Positions 25,564 to 34,148 of a stretch of DNA of 64,000 bases are shown one piece after another. Source of the DNA: an uncultured Naasia sp. (GTDB taxonomy: Bacteria; Actinomycetota; Actinomycetes; Actinomycetales; Microbacteriaceae); NCBI GenBank assembly GCA_913778905.1, contig CAJYYA010000001.1:186001-250000 (forward strand), read 5' to 3'. Both the position numbers and the translations under genes were made by a program. The notes below the pieces were generated by a model, which worked only from the letters and a program-made list of their open reading frames with translations, ran no database searches and was not told the DNA's origin. How positions within the stretch are numbered: position 1 is the stretch's first letter; each line of letters starts with the position of its first letter.

Positions 25564-26490
25564 TCAGACCGCGCGGCGACGGCGGAGCACGTCGTTGAGA
25601 TCGGTGATCCCCGATGTGTTCTCCGTCACGATGCCCATTGCGGCGTAGCCCGAGGCCGCCGGAGTGGCAGCAGGCGCGGTGCTCGGACGCGACGCCATCG
25701 CCGCGACGTTCGGCTCGCGCTGGGCCGCCCGCAGAGCGGCATCCGCGCGAGCCGCGGCCTCGACGAGTTCGTTGACCGGGGCGGCGATGCCGGCACCGGC
25801 CGGGGCCGCACGCCGCGAGAGGTAGAGCGGCTTGGGCAGGGGCACGGGAGTCCACGTGGGCCGGGCCGGCTCGGTCTTCTGCCAGTCGACGAAACTCTGC
25901 ACGGGCGGTGCGACGGTCACGGTCGCGTCGACGGCCTGGGTCGCCCGGCGCGCGGCGCGCACGTTGGCGACGCGCTGCAGGAAGCCCAGCGACGCGAAGA
26001 CCCCGAGAGCTCCGAGCACGAGGGGAAGCCAGTTGGCCGCCGCGACGACCTGCGCGATACCGAAGCAGGCGAGGACCGTGGATCCGGCAAGCACCAGCGA
26101 CGCCACGAGACGCGTGCGGCGCAGACGGGAAGCGGCCAGAGCCTTCACCGCTTCCGCCTTCTGACGCGGCGCGAGCGGCACTTCGGTACGGCGAGCGATG
26201 CTGCGGGCGGCGGCCGCCTCGCGGGCGCGGGCGACGGCCTCGGCGTTCTGCGCCGCGATGCGGAGGGCACGGTGCTGCTCGGCGACGCTCTTGGCGGTCG
26301 TCTCGACGCGGATCGCCTCGGGCACCTCGGAGGTCTCGGCAAGGATGCGCAGGGTCTGCTGCAGTCGCACGGCGTTACGTTCCGTCGCCAGATACTGGCG
26401 ACGACGGATCCACGTCGGCATCAGATAGACCAGCCAGAGACCCGCGGCGAGGGCGATGACGAGCCCGCCGCCTGCACCCTCGATTCCCAT
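25564..26490 (-). CDS. Actinobacterial membrane protein of unknown function
   Basis: The protein has 308 residues from ATG 26490, which follows a TACCTT box by 7 nt (probable leaderless mRNA); an in-frame extension to 26562 is less likely. One hydrophobic helix at residues ~6-24 is followed by a long Ala/Arg/Glu-rich, probably coiled-coil stretch (~25-125), then a double membrane segment (~135-180), and a Pro/Ala-rich C-terminal region ending DLNDVLRRRRAV. I recognise no family with known function. It is monocistronic between a tRNA and an acetyltransferase gene. Confidence 0.75.
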   Translation of the reverse strand: MGIEGAGGGLVIALAAGLWLVYLMPTWIRRRQYLATERNAVRLQQTLRILAETSEVPEAIRVETTAKSVAEQHRALRIAAQNAEAVARAREAAAARSIARRTEVPLAPRQKAEAVKALAASRLRRTRLVASLVLAGSTVLACFGIAQVVAAANWLPLVLGALGVFASLGFLQRVANVRAARRATQAVDATVTVAPPVQSFVDWQKTEPARPTWTPVPLPKPLYLSRRAAPAGAGIAAPVNELVEAAARADAALRAAQREPNVAAMASRPSTAPAATPAASGYAAMGIVTENTSGITDLNDVLRRRRAV

Positions 26491-26609
26491 GAGGTACAAG
26501 GTAGGCGTGGAGGGCCGTTTCAGCCGGGAATGTCCGGGCGTGTCAGCAGGGCTGTCAGGCACTTCGTGCCGACGAGCTCCTCAGTGCTCCCGTGGCCGCC
26601 TTCGCCGCC

Positions 26610-27269
26610 TCAGGCGTCGGGGAATCGAGTGGCGGCGGCCGCGCGGTCCGCGTCGGGGATGCGGGCCGCCTCGGCGGGAACGAGACCGTTCTCCCATCGC
26701 GCGAGGACCCCCTCGGGGACCTCCTCGGCCACCAGCGCGAAGCAGAAGTGGTCACGCCAGTCGTTGTTGATGTGGATGTAGCGGCGGCGCAGTCCCTCGT
26801 AGCGGAAGCCGAGCTTTTCCACGACCCGCAACGACTTCTGGTTCTCAGGTCGGATGCAGATCTCCATCCGGTGGAGACCCATCTGCTGGAATACGTAGTC
26901 GGTCGCCAGGGCTACGCCCGTCGGCGTCGCCCCTGCACCCGCGAACCGTTCCCCGATCCAGTAGCCGATCGTCGCCGACGACATGGATCCCCAGGAGATG
27001 CCCGAGACGTTCAGCTGGCCCGCCAGACGACCATCCACCTCGATGATGAACGGAAGGCCGAGGCCCGCGCGCGCATTCGACTGCAGTGCGCGGATGCTGC
27101 CCTTCGTGTCCCAGCTGAGCGGGCCGCGGGGATTGGTCGCCTCCCACTCCCGCAGCCACCCACGGTTGTCGATGAGCTCGCGTTCGAGCTCTCGGGAATC
27201 GCGGAGCCGGATGGGGCGCAGCGAGGTGCGCCCGGACCGCAGGAACGGGATGATCGCCACGTCGCGCAC
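26610..27269 (-). CDS. GNAT acetyltransferase, RimJ type
   Basis: The protein has 219 residues. It is similar to ribosomal-protein N-alanine acetyltransferases: TIGYWIGERFAGAGATPTGVALATDYVF contains the acetyl-CoA loop, and IRPENQKSLRVVEKLGFRYEGLRRRYIHINNDWRDH is the typical RimJ end. The start is GTG 27269 or GTG 27260; AAGGAG sits 2 nt or 11 nt upstream respectively. It follows galU on the same strand with a 39-bp gap, as is common in Actinobacteria. Confidence 0.9.
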   Translation of the reverse strand: MRDVAIIPFLRSGRTSLRPIRLRDSRELERELIDNRGWLREWEATNPRGPLSWDTKGSIRALQSNARAGLGLPFIIEVDGRLAGQLNVSGISWGSMSSATIGYWIGERFAGAGATPTGVALATDYVFQQMGLHRMEICIRPENQKSLRVVEKLGFRYEGLRRRYIHINNDWRDHFCFALVAEEVPEGVLARWENGLVPAEAARIPDADRAAAATRFPDA

Positions 27270-27308
27270 GACTCCTTCAGTTACGTGTCGATTCGCACCG
27301 ACGTCTCG

Positions 27309-28199
27309 TCAGTCGAGGGTGGCGACGAAGCTCTTCAGCCAGGGGACGAGCTCGGAGCCGAGGTCGTCGCGCTCGCTCGCGAGCTGGACGATGGCCTTGA
27401 GGTAGTCGATCTTGTCACCGGTGTCGTAACGACGACCGCGGAACACCACGCCGTAGACGCCGCCCGCGCTGTCATCGGACGCGAGGGTCTGCAGCGCATC
27501 CGTCAGCTGGATCTCGCCCCCCTTACCGGGTTCCGTCTTCTCCAGCACCTCGAAGACCTCGGGGCGGAGCACATAGCGACCGATGATGGCGAGGTTCGAC
27601 GGGGCGCTCTCTCGCGCGGGCTTCTCGACGAGGCCCGTGACCTTCACGACATCCGGGTCGTCGGTCTCTTCGACGGCCGCTGCACCGTAGAGGTGGATCT
27701 GCGACGGGTCGACCTCGAGCAGTGCGACGACGGTCGTGTTGCGCTTCTCCTGCTCCTCGATCATGCGGGTGAGCAGCGGGTCGCGGGGATCGATCAGGTC
27801 GTCGCCCAGAAGAACGGCGAAGGGCTCGCGGCCCACATGCATCTTGGCGCGGAGCACCGCGTGGCCGAGGCCCTTCGGGTCGCCCTGGCGCACGTAGTGC
27901 ATGTCGGCGATGTCGGTCGACTCGTTGACGCGCTCGAGCTTGGCGTGGTCGCCCTTGGCCTCGAGGGTCGCCTCCAACTCCGCAACGCGGTCGAAGTGGT
28001 TCTCGAGGGCGTTCTTGTTGCGCCCGGTGATCATCAGCACGTCGTTGAGGCCGGCAGCCGCCGCCTCCTCGACCACATACTGGATGGCCGGCTTGTCGAC
28101 GACCGGCAGCATCTCCTTCGGCATCGCCTTGGTCGCGGGAAGGAAACGCGTACCGAGTCCGGCCGCAGGAATGACTGCCTTGGTGACGTTGGAGGACAT
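27309..28199 (-). CDS. galU: UTP-glucose-1-phosphate uridylyltransferase
   Basis: The protein has 296 residues and makes UDP-glucose in the cytoplasm for cell-wall glycans and trehalose or other glycosides. The nucleotidyltransferase signature AAGLGTRFLPATKAMPKEML opens the protein; VEKP and GGEIQLTDAL mark the sugar-phosphate side. Length is normal. A TAGCCT box lies 6 nt before the ATG, so the transcript is probably leaderless. It is divergent from the 5-formyl-THF cyclo-ligase gene, with only 41 bp between them. Confidence 0.96.
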   Translation of the reverse strand: MSSNVTKAVIPAAGLGTRFLPATKAMPKEMLPVVDKPAIQYVVEEAAAAGLNDVLMITGRNKNALENHFDRVAELEATLEAKGDHAKLERVNESTDIADMHYVRQGDPKGLGHAVLRAKMHVGREPFAVLLGDDLIDPRDPLLTRMIEEQEKRNTTVVALLEVDPSQIHLYGAAAVEETDDPDVVKVTGLVEKPARESAPSNLAIIGRYVLRPEVFEVLEKTEPGKGGEIQLTDALQTLASDDSAGGVYGVVFRGRRYDTGDKIDYLKAIVQLASERDDLGSELVPWLKSFVATLD

Positions 28200-28240
28200 C
28201 CGGCCAGGCTAGCCCACACCCGCGCTCTACAATCGTCGAT

Positions 28241-28837
28241 ATGCCGGGCGATCTGGGCCACGAGAAGCGCGCTCTCCGAGCGGAACTGCGCGAGAGGCGA
28301 CGCAACCTCACGTCCACCGAGCGTCAGGCGGCGGCGGCCGGGGTGACCGCCCGCCTCATCGAGCTGGCGGAACAGCACGGGATCAGTTCGGCTTCCTGCT
28401 ATCTCAGCGCAAACGACGAACCCGACACACGGGGCTTCCTCGCATGGGCCCGGCGGCGGGGCATCCGGGTGCTGCTCCCCATCAGCCGCGAAGACGGTCT
28501 CCTCGATTGGGCTGTCGCGGGCGACGAGGACGCCGAGGACATCGGGTTGTTCGGCCTGCCGGAACCCGTCGGCGAACTCCTCGCGCCGACCGCGATCAAC
28601 GACGTCGACCTCATCATCGTTCCGGCAGCCGCAGTCGACGAGTCGGGGATGCGGCTCGGCTGGGGCCGCGGCTACTTCGACAAGACGCTCGGATCCATGG
28701 AGCGATGCCCCCCGGTCTACGCGGTAGTCTTCGACTCCGAGGTGCTGCCCGAGGTCCCGCGAGAGCGTCACGACCAGGCGGTCGACGGAGCGGTGAGCCC
28801 ATCGCGGACCGTCCGCTTCTCGCCCAGCGCCGGCTGA
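28241..28837 (+). CDS. 5-formyltetrahydrofolate cyclo-ligase
   Basis: The protein has 198 residues and converts 5-formyl-THF to 5,10-methenyl-THF with ATP. Recognisable parts are KRALRAELRERRRNLT at the N-terminus, the ATP-binding basic residues in TARLIELAEQ, and GMRLGWGRGYFDKTL, the GxGxGYYD loop. A TACAAT box 7 nt upstream of ATG 28241 indicates a leaderless start. The next gene on the same strand is an FmdB-type zinc ribbon protein. Confidence 0.94.
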   Translation: MPGDLGHEKRALRAELRERRRNLTSTERQAAAAGVTARLIELAEQHGISSASCYLSANDEPDTRGFLAWARRRGIRVLLPISREDGLLDWAVAGDEDAEDIGLFGLPEPVGELLAPTAINDVDLIIVPAAAVDESGMRLGWGRGYFDKTLGSMERCPPVYAVVFDSEVLPEVPRERHDQAVDGAVSPSRTVRFSPSAG

Positions 28838-28894
28838 GTCGGAGCCGGCCCCACCTTCCCCGTCGCACACTTCTCACGAGAAGGAACCTCCCTC

Positions 28895-29212
28895 ATGCCC
28901 ACTTACTCCTACAAGTGCACCGAATGCGGCAACGCGTTCGACATCGTGCAGTCCTTCTCGGACGACTCACTCACGGTGTGCCCCGCCTGCAGCGGCGCAT
29001 TGCGCAAGGTGTTCAGCCCCGTCGGCGTGACCTTCAACGGATCCGGCTTCTACCGCACCGACTCGCGCGGCTCGAAGTCGTCCACCTCCACCGCGGGCAA
29101 GAGCTCGTCCTCGTCGTCCGACGGAGGGGCCTCCTCGTCGTCGACGAGCTCGTCATCGAGCTCCCCCGCATCGTCCTCCACCACCTCGAGCAGCACGGGA
29201 GCATCTTCATGA
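28895..29212 (+). CDS. FmdB-type zinc-ribbon protein with Ser-rich tail
   Basis: The protein has 105 residues. Residues 1-45 form a putative regulatory FmdB zinc ribbon with two CxxC pairs (CTECG, CPACSG) and the FSPVGVTFNGSGFYRTD continuation. The rest is a low-complexity Ser/Thr/Gly tail of ~50 residues. GAGAAGGAA precedes the ATG. Its stop overlaps the mscL start by four bases, so the two are coupled. The function is not established; it often sits beside 5-FCL and mscL in Actinobacteria. Confidence 0.92.
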   Translation: MPTYSYKCTECGNAFDIVQSFSDDSLTVCPACSGALRKVFSPVGVTFNGSGFYRTDSRGSKSSTSTAGKSSSSSSDGGASSSSTSSSSSSPASSSTTSSSTGASS

Positions 29213-29709
29213 CCGACGGCAAGGGCGGCATCCTCCGCGGATTCCGCGAGTTCATCCTCCGCGGCAACGTCATCGAACTGGCCGTCGCCGTCGTCATCGG
29301 CGCCGCCTTCACGGCGATCGTCACCGCCATCGTGACCAACATCATCACGCCGCTGATCGGGGCGATCTTCAACGCGTCGAGTCTGAACGACGCGCTCATC
29401 GTCTCCATCCCCACCATCTCCGGTGGAGACCCCGCCCAGCTGAAGTTCGGCGCCGCTCTGGCCGCCGTGCTCAACTTCCTCATCGTTGCCGCGGTGGTCT
29501 ATTTCGCTCTGATCCTGCCGGTCAACCACATCACCAAGAAGGCGTTCGCGAAGAAGCAGGAAGCGCCCGCCGCTCCCGTCGACGTCCCGCCGAGCGAGGT
29601 CGAGCTGCTCATCGAGATCCGCAACCTCCTGGCTCGCGGCAAAGACGCCGAGGTGCCCGTGACCACGGGCAAGCACGCGATCATCCCTCCGCAGACCCCG
29701 GCTCCCTAG
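29209..29709 (+). CDS. mscL: Large-conductance mechanosensitive channel
   Basis: The protein has 166 residues from ATG 29209. It has the MscL N-terminal helix and first membrane segment (GFREFILRGNVIELAVAVVIGAAF), the second segment (NFLIVAAVVYFALILPVN) and a cytoplasmic helix with LLIEIRNLLA. The homopentamer opens under membrane tension to release solutes during osmotic downshock. The periplasmic loop is short and polar, and the C-terminus extends slightly beyond the E. coli length. Confidence 0.96.
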   Translation: MTDGKGGILRGFREFILRGNVIELAVAVVIGAAFTAIVTAIVTNIITPLIGAIFNASSLNDALIVSIPTISGGDPAQLKFGAALAAVLNFLIVAAVVYFALILPVNHITKKAFAKKQEAPAAPVDVPPSEVELLIEIRNLLARGKDAEVPVTTGKHAIIPPQTPAP

Positions 29710-29733
29710 CCCGGTCCCCGGAAGGGCAGAGGG

Positions 29734-29756
29734 CCGTCGCTCCCCAGGAGCGGCGG
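29734..29756 (+). terminator. Intrinsic terminator after mscL
   Basis: CCGTCGCTCC and GGAGCGGCGG form a 10-bp stem with one G-U pair and a three-base loop, followed by TCTT. It is 25 bp after the mscL stop. Confidence 0.6.
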
Positions 29757-29779
29757 TCTTCCGCGTCCCCGGGCCCTGT

Positions 29780-29934
29780 CAGCTGAACAAATGCAGGAGT
29801 CCGAAAAACAATTGCCGGAGTTCAGCGGCTGACGCTCAACGGCCCTCCCGGAAACATGCGGGAGTTACGCTTCCGCTCCTGCATTTCGGCCGACGGATCC
29901 TGCATTCGTCTCCCGACTCCTGCATTCGTTCAGA
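29780..29934. repeat. MITE-like ~155 bp repeat, copy 1
   Basis: The left end AGCTGAACAAATGCAGGAGTC and the right end GACTCCTGCATTCGTTCAG are near-perfect inverted repeats of each other. Inside are several more TCCTGCAT motifs and AAACATGCGGGAG. A second copy of similar length and order lies at 35145-35298. No ORF is supported. Confidence 0.8.
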
Positions 29935-29948
29935 GGTCGGTGGGTGGA

Positions 29949-30122
29949 TCAGTAGTGCGGGGGCTTCTCGCGGCGCAGCGCGTCGTCGTTCGCCGTCTCA
30001 CGATCGCCCCACGAGGCGGTGTCGTCCTCGGACGCCTTCTCGATGCGCTTCGGGATCTGCGGAGTCGGGTCGCTGCCGGGTACCGGCTCGGTGCGGACCC
30101 GGCGGCTCGGGCGGCCCGCCAT
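29949..30122 (-). CDS. Small hydrophilic protein coupled to the helicase-like gene
   Basis: The product has 57 residues, and ATG 30122 overlaps the stop of the preceding helicase-like gene (ATGA). It is rich in Arg, Glu, Asp and Pro, with no membrane segment or cysteine; the end is DALRREKPPHY. The tight overlap is the main evidence that it is translated. I recognise no family. It may be an accessory of the larger protein. Confidence 0.65.
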   Translation of the reverse strand: MAGRPSRRVRTEPVPGSDPTPQIPKRIEKASEDDTASWGDRETANDDALRREKPPHY

Positions 30123-33100
30123 CAGCCGGTGATGACCGGGATCGCCTCGGTCTTCGGCGCGAGGTGGACAGCCCCCAGAGCGATCGCGATCTTGCGCGCG
30201 ACCGACTCGGGGTCCGCGAACAGCTCGAAGCTGTGCACGCGGAGGTAATGCCAACCGAGGCGCTTGAGCATCTCGGGGCGCAGGCGCAGCGATTCGCGGA
30301 GGCTCATGCCTCCCACGACACCGTCGGTCTCGATGGCGATCGCCTTGCCGTGATAGGACGCGACGAGGGCCAGACGCCCGCGGTAGCCGAGAGCGGTCTG
30401 CAGGCCGAGAGCCTCGAGCCGGCGGGCCAGGTCGACGAGCATGGCGTCGCTGTCGTCCGGGATCGGTTCTTCGGAGAAGCGGGCCTCCGCCTCGGCAAGG
30501 ATGTCGCCGAGCGCCAGGACTCCGTGGGACAGCCGCTCGCCCGTGATGTCGGACGGGCGGAAGCACGATACGACGACGAGTGAACGACGCGCGCGCGTCA
30601 CCGCCGACGCGAGCAGACGGTCTCCGCCGGGACGGCCGAGCGGACCGAAGTCCGACAGCAGACGACCGTGGGGCGTACGACCGTAGCCGACCGAGAAGAT
30701 GACGCGGTCGCGGCTCAGGGCGAGAGCCTGGTCGAGGGTGACCACCATGAACGGCTCGGACTGCTCGCGCAGGAAGAAGTCGGTGACCTCGCTGCGTCGT
30801 GCGACCGCGCGGAGCACCGCCTGCTGCACTCGAACGGCGTGACGATGGCTGGCTGTGACGACCATGAGCGACTCGCGCGGACGGTGCACGGCGTGATCGA
30901 GGACCAGCTCGACGACCCGCTGCACTTCGCCGTCGACGCTCTCGACCGTGCCCGTGTCGGCATCCGGGAGGGCTCCGCCGTCCTTGATGTACTCGAGCAC
31001 GAGGCTTCCGCGGCCGAGGAAGGTGCCGGCCCACGGCATCGACTGGATGCGTCCGCCGTAGAAACGACGGTTGACCAGTTCGACGAGGTCTTGACCGCCC
31101 GCGCGGTAGCTGCGGGTCAGCTCGAGGGTCGGCAGCAGCTCGCCGAGGCGGGCCAGCGCGGAATCCGCGTGACGCGCGTCCAGCTCGGCCTGCGTCTGAG
31201 CGGGTGCTTCGCGGTAGGACGTGAGGTCCTCGACGCCGAGAGTGAAGGGTGTCGGGGTCTGCGTGACGGGGTCTCCGAAGAGCACGGTCTGACGGCCGCG
31301 ACGTATCGAGCCGAGCGACTCGGCGACACTGATCGCCCCCGCGTCGAGCACGAACACCGCGTCGAACGGGATCTCGTCGGACAGTGCGGACACCTCGTAC
31401 GGCGAGGCCAGCCACACGGGCGCGACGAGACGGGAGAGGTGCGGCGCCGCGCGGTGCAGGGTGTTGGCGTCGGCCTGCTCGTTGCGGAGCAGACGCTTGA
31501 GGGCCTCGGCCTCCTGCGGCCAGTCCACCACACCGATGCGCCACGCTTCGGCGAGCGTCCACGCCAGCTGCGGTGCGCTGCTCGCGGCGTGCGCGCCGTC
31601 GACCAGACGGAAGTCGGCCTCGAGACGGTCGAGCACCTGGGTGTTGCCGCCGAGGAGGGCGCGGTCGGAGCGCAGCATGCGCTCGAGAGCGGAGGTCCAC
31701 CAGGCGAGCTCGAGCTCGATGGCGACGCCCTCCTCCGGCACATGGCGACGCGAGAGGTCGTCGAGCAGCGGGTCGAGGTCGAGTGCGCGCAGTCGTGTGA
31801 CGAGTTCGGTGCGCTCCTGCAGATTGTCGAGCACCTCCGAGTCGGCGGCGAGAGCTTCGAGACGCTCCTGCAGCTCGGGGATCGGGAGCAGGCTGAGCGC
31901 ATCGGGGCTCGCGGTGATGCCGAGCGGCTCGTCGAGGAGCGCGAGGTCGGCCGAGATGCGGCGGTAGGCCACCTCGACGTCCTGGATCCCGACCGGGATC
32001 TCGGGGGTGACGCCGGTCGTGACGAAGCGCTGGTAGAGCACCCGCTGCTGCTGGATGCGCACGAGCGCCTCATGCAGGTCGGCGACGTGGACGCCCGGGC
32101 GGACGTACTCGCGGGCGAGCTTCTTGAGGCGGCGACGGTTGCCGCCGCTCATGGCCTCGGCGTCACGGCGCGGGCCGGTCGCGGCGATGAGCTCGCCGAG
32201 CGAACGGTCGAAGACCACCGGCTGGAAGCGGTCGAGCGTCTCGCGGATGTCGAGCAGCAGACGCAGGTAGATGCCGAGCTCGGCGATGGTCTCGAAGGGG
32301 CGCAGGCGGGTCTTGCCGACCAGCTCGTTGGCGCGCTCGAGCAGACGCGGAAGGTCGGTCTCGTGGAGGCGGCGGGCGATGCCGTGAGCGTCGCCGGCGG
32401 TCAGCGATCCGGAGAAGACGGCGCCGTACCAGGGCGAATCGCCGGGTCCGTATCGGAACTCCCCCAGGCGGGCGGCGCGGACGAGCGCATCGGCCGCGGA
32501 CTTGCGGTCGTGCGCGAGGCCGTCGATGGCGCGGTCGGTCAGACGCGACATGGTCTGCGGCGCATCGGGCAGGAGGGCGAGACGGGCCAGTTCGGCCAGG
32601 CCGTCGAGCGCCGAGATGCCGACCGCGGGGTCTGTGCGGGTCAGCGCCTCGCGGTAGTCGAGCAGGACCGAGCGGAGCCGCAGCAAAGCGTCGTCCACGT
32701 CGGTGGTCGAGACCTTGGCGGCCTTCTCATTGCGCGAGATCGCCTGGATCACGTCGCGACGCACGGTACGAGGCGAGATCGCAACACCGGGCAGGCCGAT
32801 CTCGCTGAGACGCGAGCTGACAGCCTTCAGAGTCGCGTGGCGGGCGCTCACGACGAGCACGCGCTTGTGCTGCGCGACGAGGCATCCGAGAGCGTTGACG
32901 ATGGTCTGGGTTCCGCCGGTGCCGGGCAGGGTCTTCACGACGACCGAGTTACCGGCCGCGATCTGGGCGATCGCCAGCTCCTGCTCCGGATCGGCATCGA
33001 GGAGCAGCGTGTCGCTCGCGGGAGGGCGGTGGTCCTGGTCGACCGGATCCGCCGCGGTGAAGGACTCGGAGATGGTCCACCGCGCCGTGGGATTGCCGGC

Positions 33101-33880
33101 GAGCGCCTCGATGACGGGGTGGTCGAGCTTCGCGGTGTCGGCCAGCATCGGCGGCGCCACCTCGGCGAACGAGGACGCGACGAGGCGCGGGTGCACGCTG
33201 AACCAGCTGATGTGGGAGGTCAGGCCGCGCAGGCGGTCGATGACCGGCTGGGGCTTGAACTGGTCCCCAGCTCCCGCGAGCGCGACGAATGCGCGCGGGT
33301 CGAGGACGATCTGGAACTGCTCGTGCAGCGCGCGAGCGAGAGCGGGATTGAGGAACGGCGCCCCCTTGAGGCGCAGCTCGAAGTCCTTGCCGTAGCGACG
33401 CAGGGTCATCGGGCGCAGGAGCAGAGGGGCGCGGAACTCCTTCTTCTCGTGCTTCCACTCGGCGATGCCGATGGCGAGGTGGATCGAGTCGATCCCCCGC
33501 GCACCGCTGAGCTCGATGCCTTTGGCGGTCATGTTGGAGGCGGCGACACTGGCGGAGCGGAAGGCGAGGTCGTCCCGCACCAGGCTCGAGAGGAGCGTCG
33601 CCTTGCCGGTGATGAACTGGGCCAGACCGCCGGGGTGCGTCGAGCTGAGCTCGATCCGCGTGCGGGGTGAGTCGACGAGATGCAGCAGCGGCGACGTGCC
33701 ACCGAGGCGGCTGAGCTCCTGCCGCCACTTGGTCCACACGGGCTCGGCTGCGTTGACGGGGGTCAACCGAGGATCCCCGATGCTCAACATCTGCGCCGCA
33801 GTCACCGACGGCGTAGAGGCCGTCGCCAACTGGTCGCTGGACGTCTCCACGTCTTCGCTTCGTCGGTCGGCGCGCCACAT
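30122..33880 (-). CDS. DUF4011-like superfamily 1 helicase-related protein with MTES_1575-type nuclease domain
   Basis: The protein has 1252 residues from ATG 33880, 7 nt after a TACAGT box (leaderless). A DUF4011-like N-terminus (~50-150) leads to an SF1-type ATPase region. The Walker A at ~316-326 reads LPGTGGTQT, where the family norm is GPPGTGKSQT; the lysine is replaced. The Walker B region reads VFVLDAGAI, where DEASQ is expected. Motif VI (TRARRSLVVVS) is kept. The last ~95 residues match the REase_MTES_1575 domain, with ETDG preserved, but the first acidic ligand seems to be Leu or Ala (GRLALVA). ATP hydrolysis and cleavage are therefore doubtful. The locus may act in nucleic-acid defence or repair, by analogy only. 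Confidence 0.8.
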   Translation of the reverse strand: MWRADRRSEDVETSSDQLATASTPSVTAAQMLSIGDPRLTPVNAAEPVWTKWRQELSRLGGTSPLLHLVDSPRTRIELSSTHPGGLAQFITGKATLLSSLVRDDLAFRSASVAASNMTAKGIELSGARGIDSIHLAIGIAEWKHEKKEFRAPLLLRPMTLRRYGKDFELRLKGAPFLNPALARALHEQFQIVLDPRAFVALAGAGDQFKPQPVIDRLRGLTSHISWFSVHPRLVASSFAEVAPPMLADTAKLDHPVIEALAGNPTARWTISESFTAADPVDQDHRPPASDTLLLDADPEQELAIAQIAAGNSVVVKTLPGTGGTQTIVNALGCLVAQHKRVLVVSARHATLKAVSSRLSEIGLPGVAISPRTVRRDVIQAISRNEKAAKVSTTDVDDALLRLRSVLLDYREALTRTDPAVGISALDGLAELARLALLPDAPQTMSRLTDRAIDGLAHDRKSAADALVRAARLGEFRYGPGDSPWYGAVFSGSLTAGDAHGIARRLHETDLPRLLERANELVGKTRLRPFETIAELGIYLRLLLDIRETLDRFQPVVFDRSLGELIAATGPRRDAEAMSGGNRRRLKKLAREYVRPGVHVADLHEALVRIQQQRVLYQRFVTTGVTPEIPVGIQDVEVAYRRISADLALLDEPLGITASPDALSLLPIPELQERLEALAADSEVLDNLQERTELVTRLRALDLDPLLDDLSRRHVPEEGVAIELELAWWTSALERMLRSDRALLGGNTQVLDRLEADFRLVDGAHAASSAPQLAWTLAEAWRIGVVDWPQEAEALKRLLRNEQADANTLHRAAPHLSRLVAPVWLASPYEVSALSDEIPFDAVFVLDAGAISVAESLGSIRRGRQTVLFGDPVTQTPTPFTLGVEDLTSYREAPAQTQAELDARHADSALARLGELLPTLELTRSYRAGGQDLVELVNRRFYGGRIQSMPWAGTFLGRGSLVLEYIKDGGALPDADTGTVESVDGEVQRVVELVLDHAVHRPRESLMVVTASHRHAVRVQQAVLRAVARRSEVTDFFLREQSEPFMVVTLDQALALSRDRVIFSVGYGRTPHGRLLSDFGPLGRPGGDRLLASAVTRARRSLVVVSCFRPSDITGERLSHGVLALGDILAEAEARFSEEPIPDDSDAMLVDLARRLEALGLQTALGYRGRLALVASYHGKAIAIETDGVVGGMSLRESLRLRPEMLKRLGWHYLRVHSFELFADPESVARKIAIALGAVHLAPKTEAIPVITG

Positions 33881-34049
33881 AGTGCCAACTGTAGGTCGAT
33901 GGCAACCGGAAACGCCGGAGTCGTCGCGGGGTGTCCCGCGACGCGGCAATCACTCGGGCGATCTTCAGTCGCTCGGAGGCTTCGCCGGTTTACGCTCTCA
34001 TCGCACCCCAAAGCTCCTGTATCGCTACTGCAAGGAACGGTTACCCCGA

Positions 34050-34142
34050 ATGAACCCGATCTCCACCGACACCGACTCCTTCGATCTCGAGGCCACCCAG
34101 CCCATCGACCTCGACGAACTGGCCGCTCTCCTCGCCAACTGA
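34050..34142 (+). CDS. Possible 30-residue acidic peptide upstream of the esterase
   Basis: ATG 34050 is preceded by AAGGAACGG (spacing ~10) and encodes a 30-residue acidic peptide ending DLDELAALLAN. Its TGA is followed, in the same frame, by TTCCAG and the TTG start of the esterase. It could be a regulatory upstream ORF, or a small protein coupled to the esterase. A TACGCT box near 33991 may be the promoter. No RiPP maturation genes are near. Confidence 0.45.
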   Translation: MNPISTDTDSFDLEATQPIDLDELAALLAN

Positions 34143-34148
34143 TTCCAG

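Noticed and set aside
30668-33670. Thousand-codon open frame on the + strand opposite the helicase-like gene
   Set aside because: It mirrors the codon bias of the real minus-strand gene, has no recognisable domains and no ribosome-binding site. Long antisense frames are expected in such high-GC DNA.
34050-34142. RiPP precursor peptide (acidic leader-like sequence)
   Set aside because: The peptide has no core with Cys, Ser or Thr clusters after the leader-like part, and no maturation or export enzymes are nearby.
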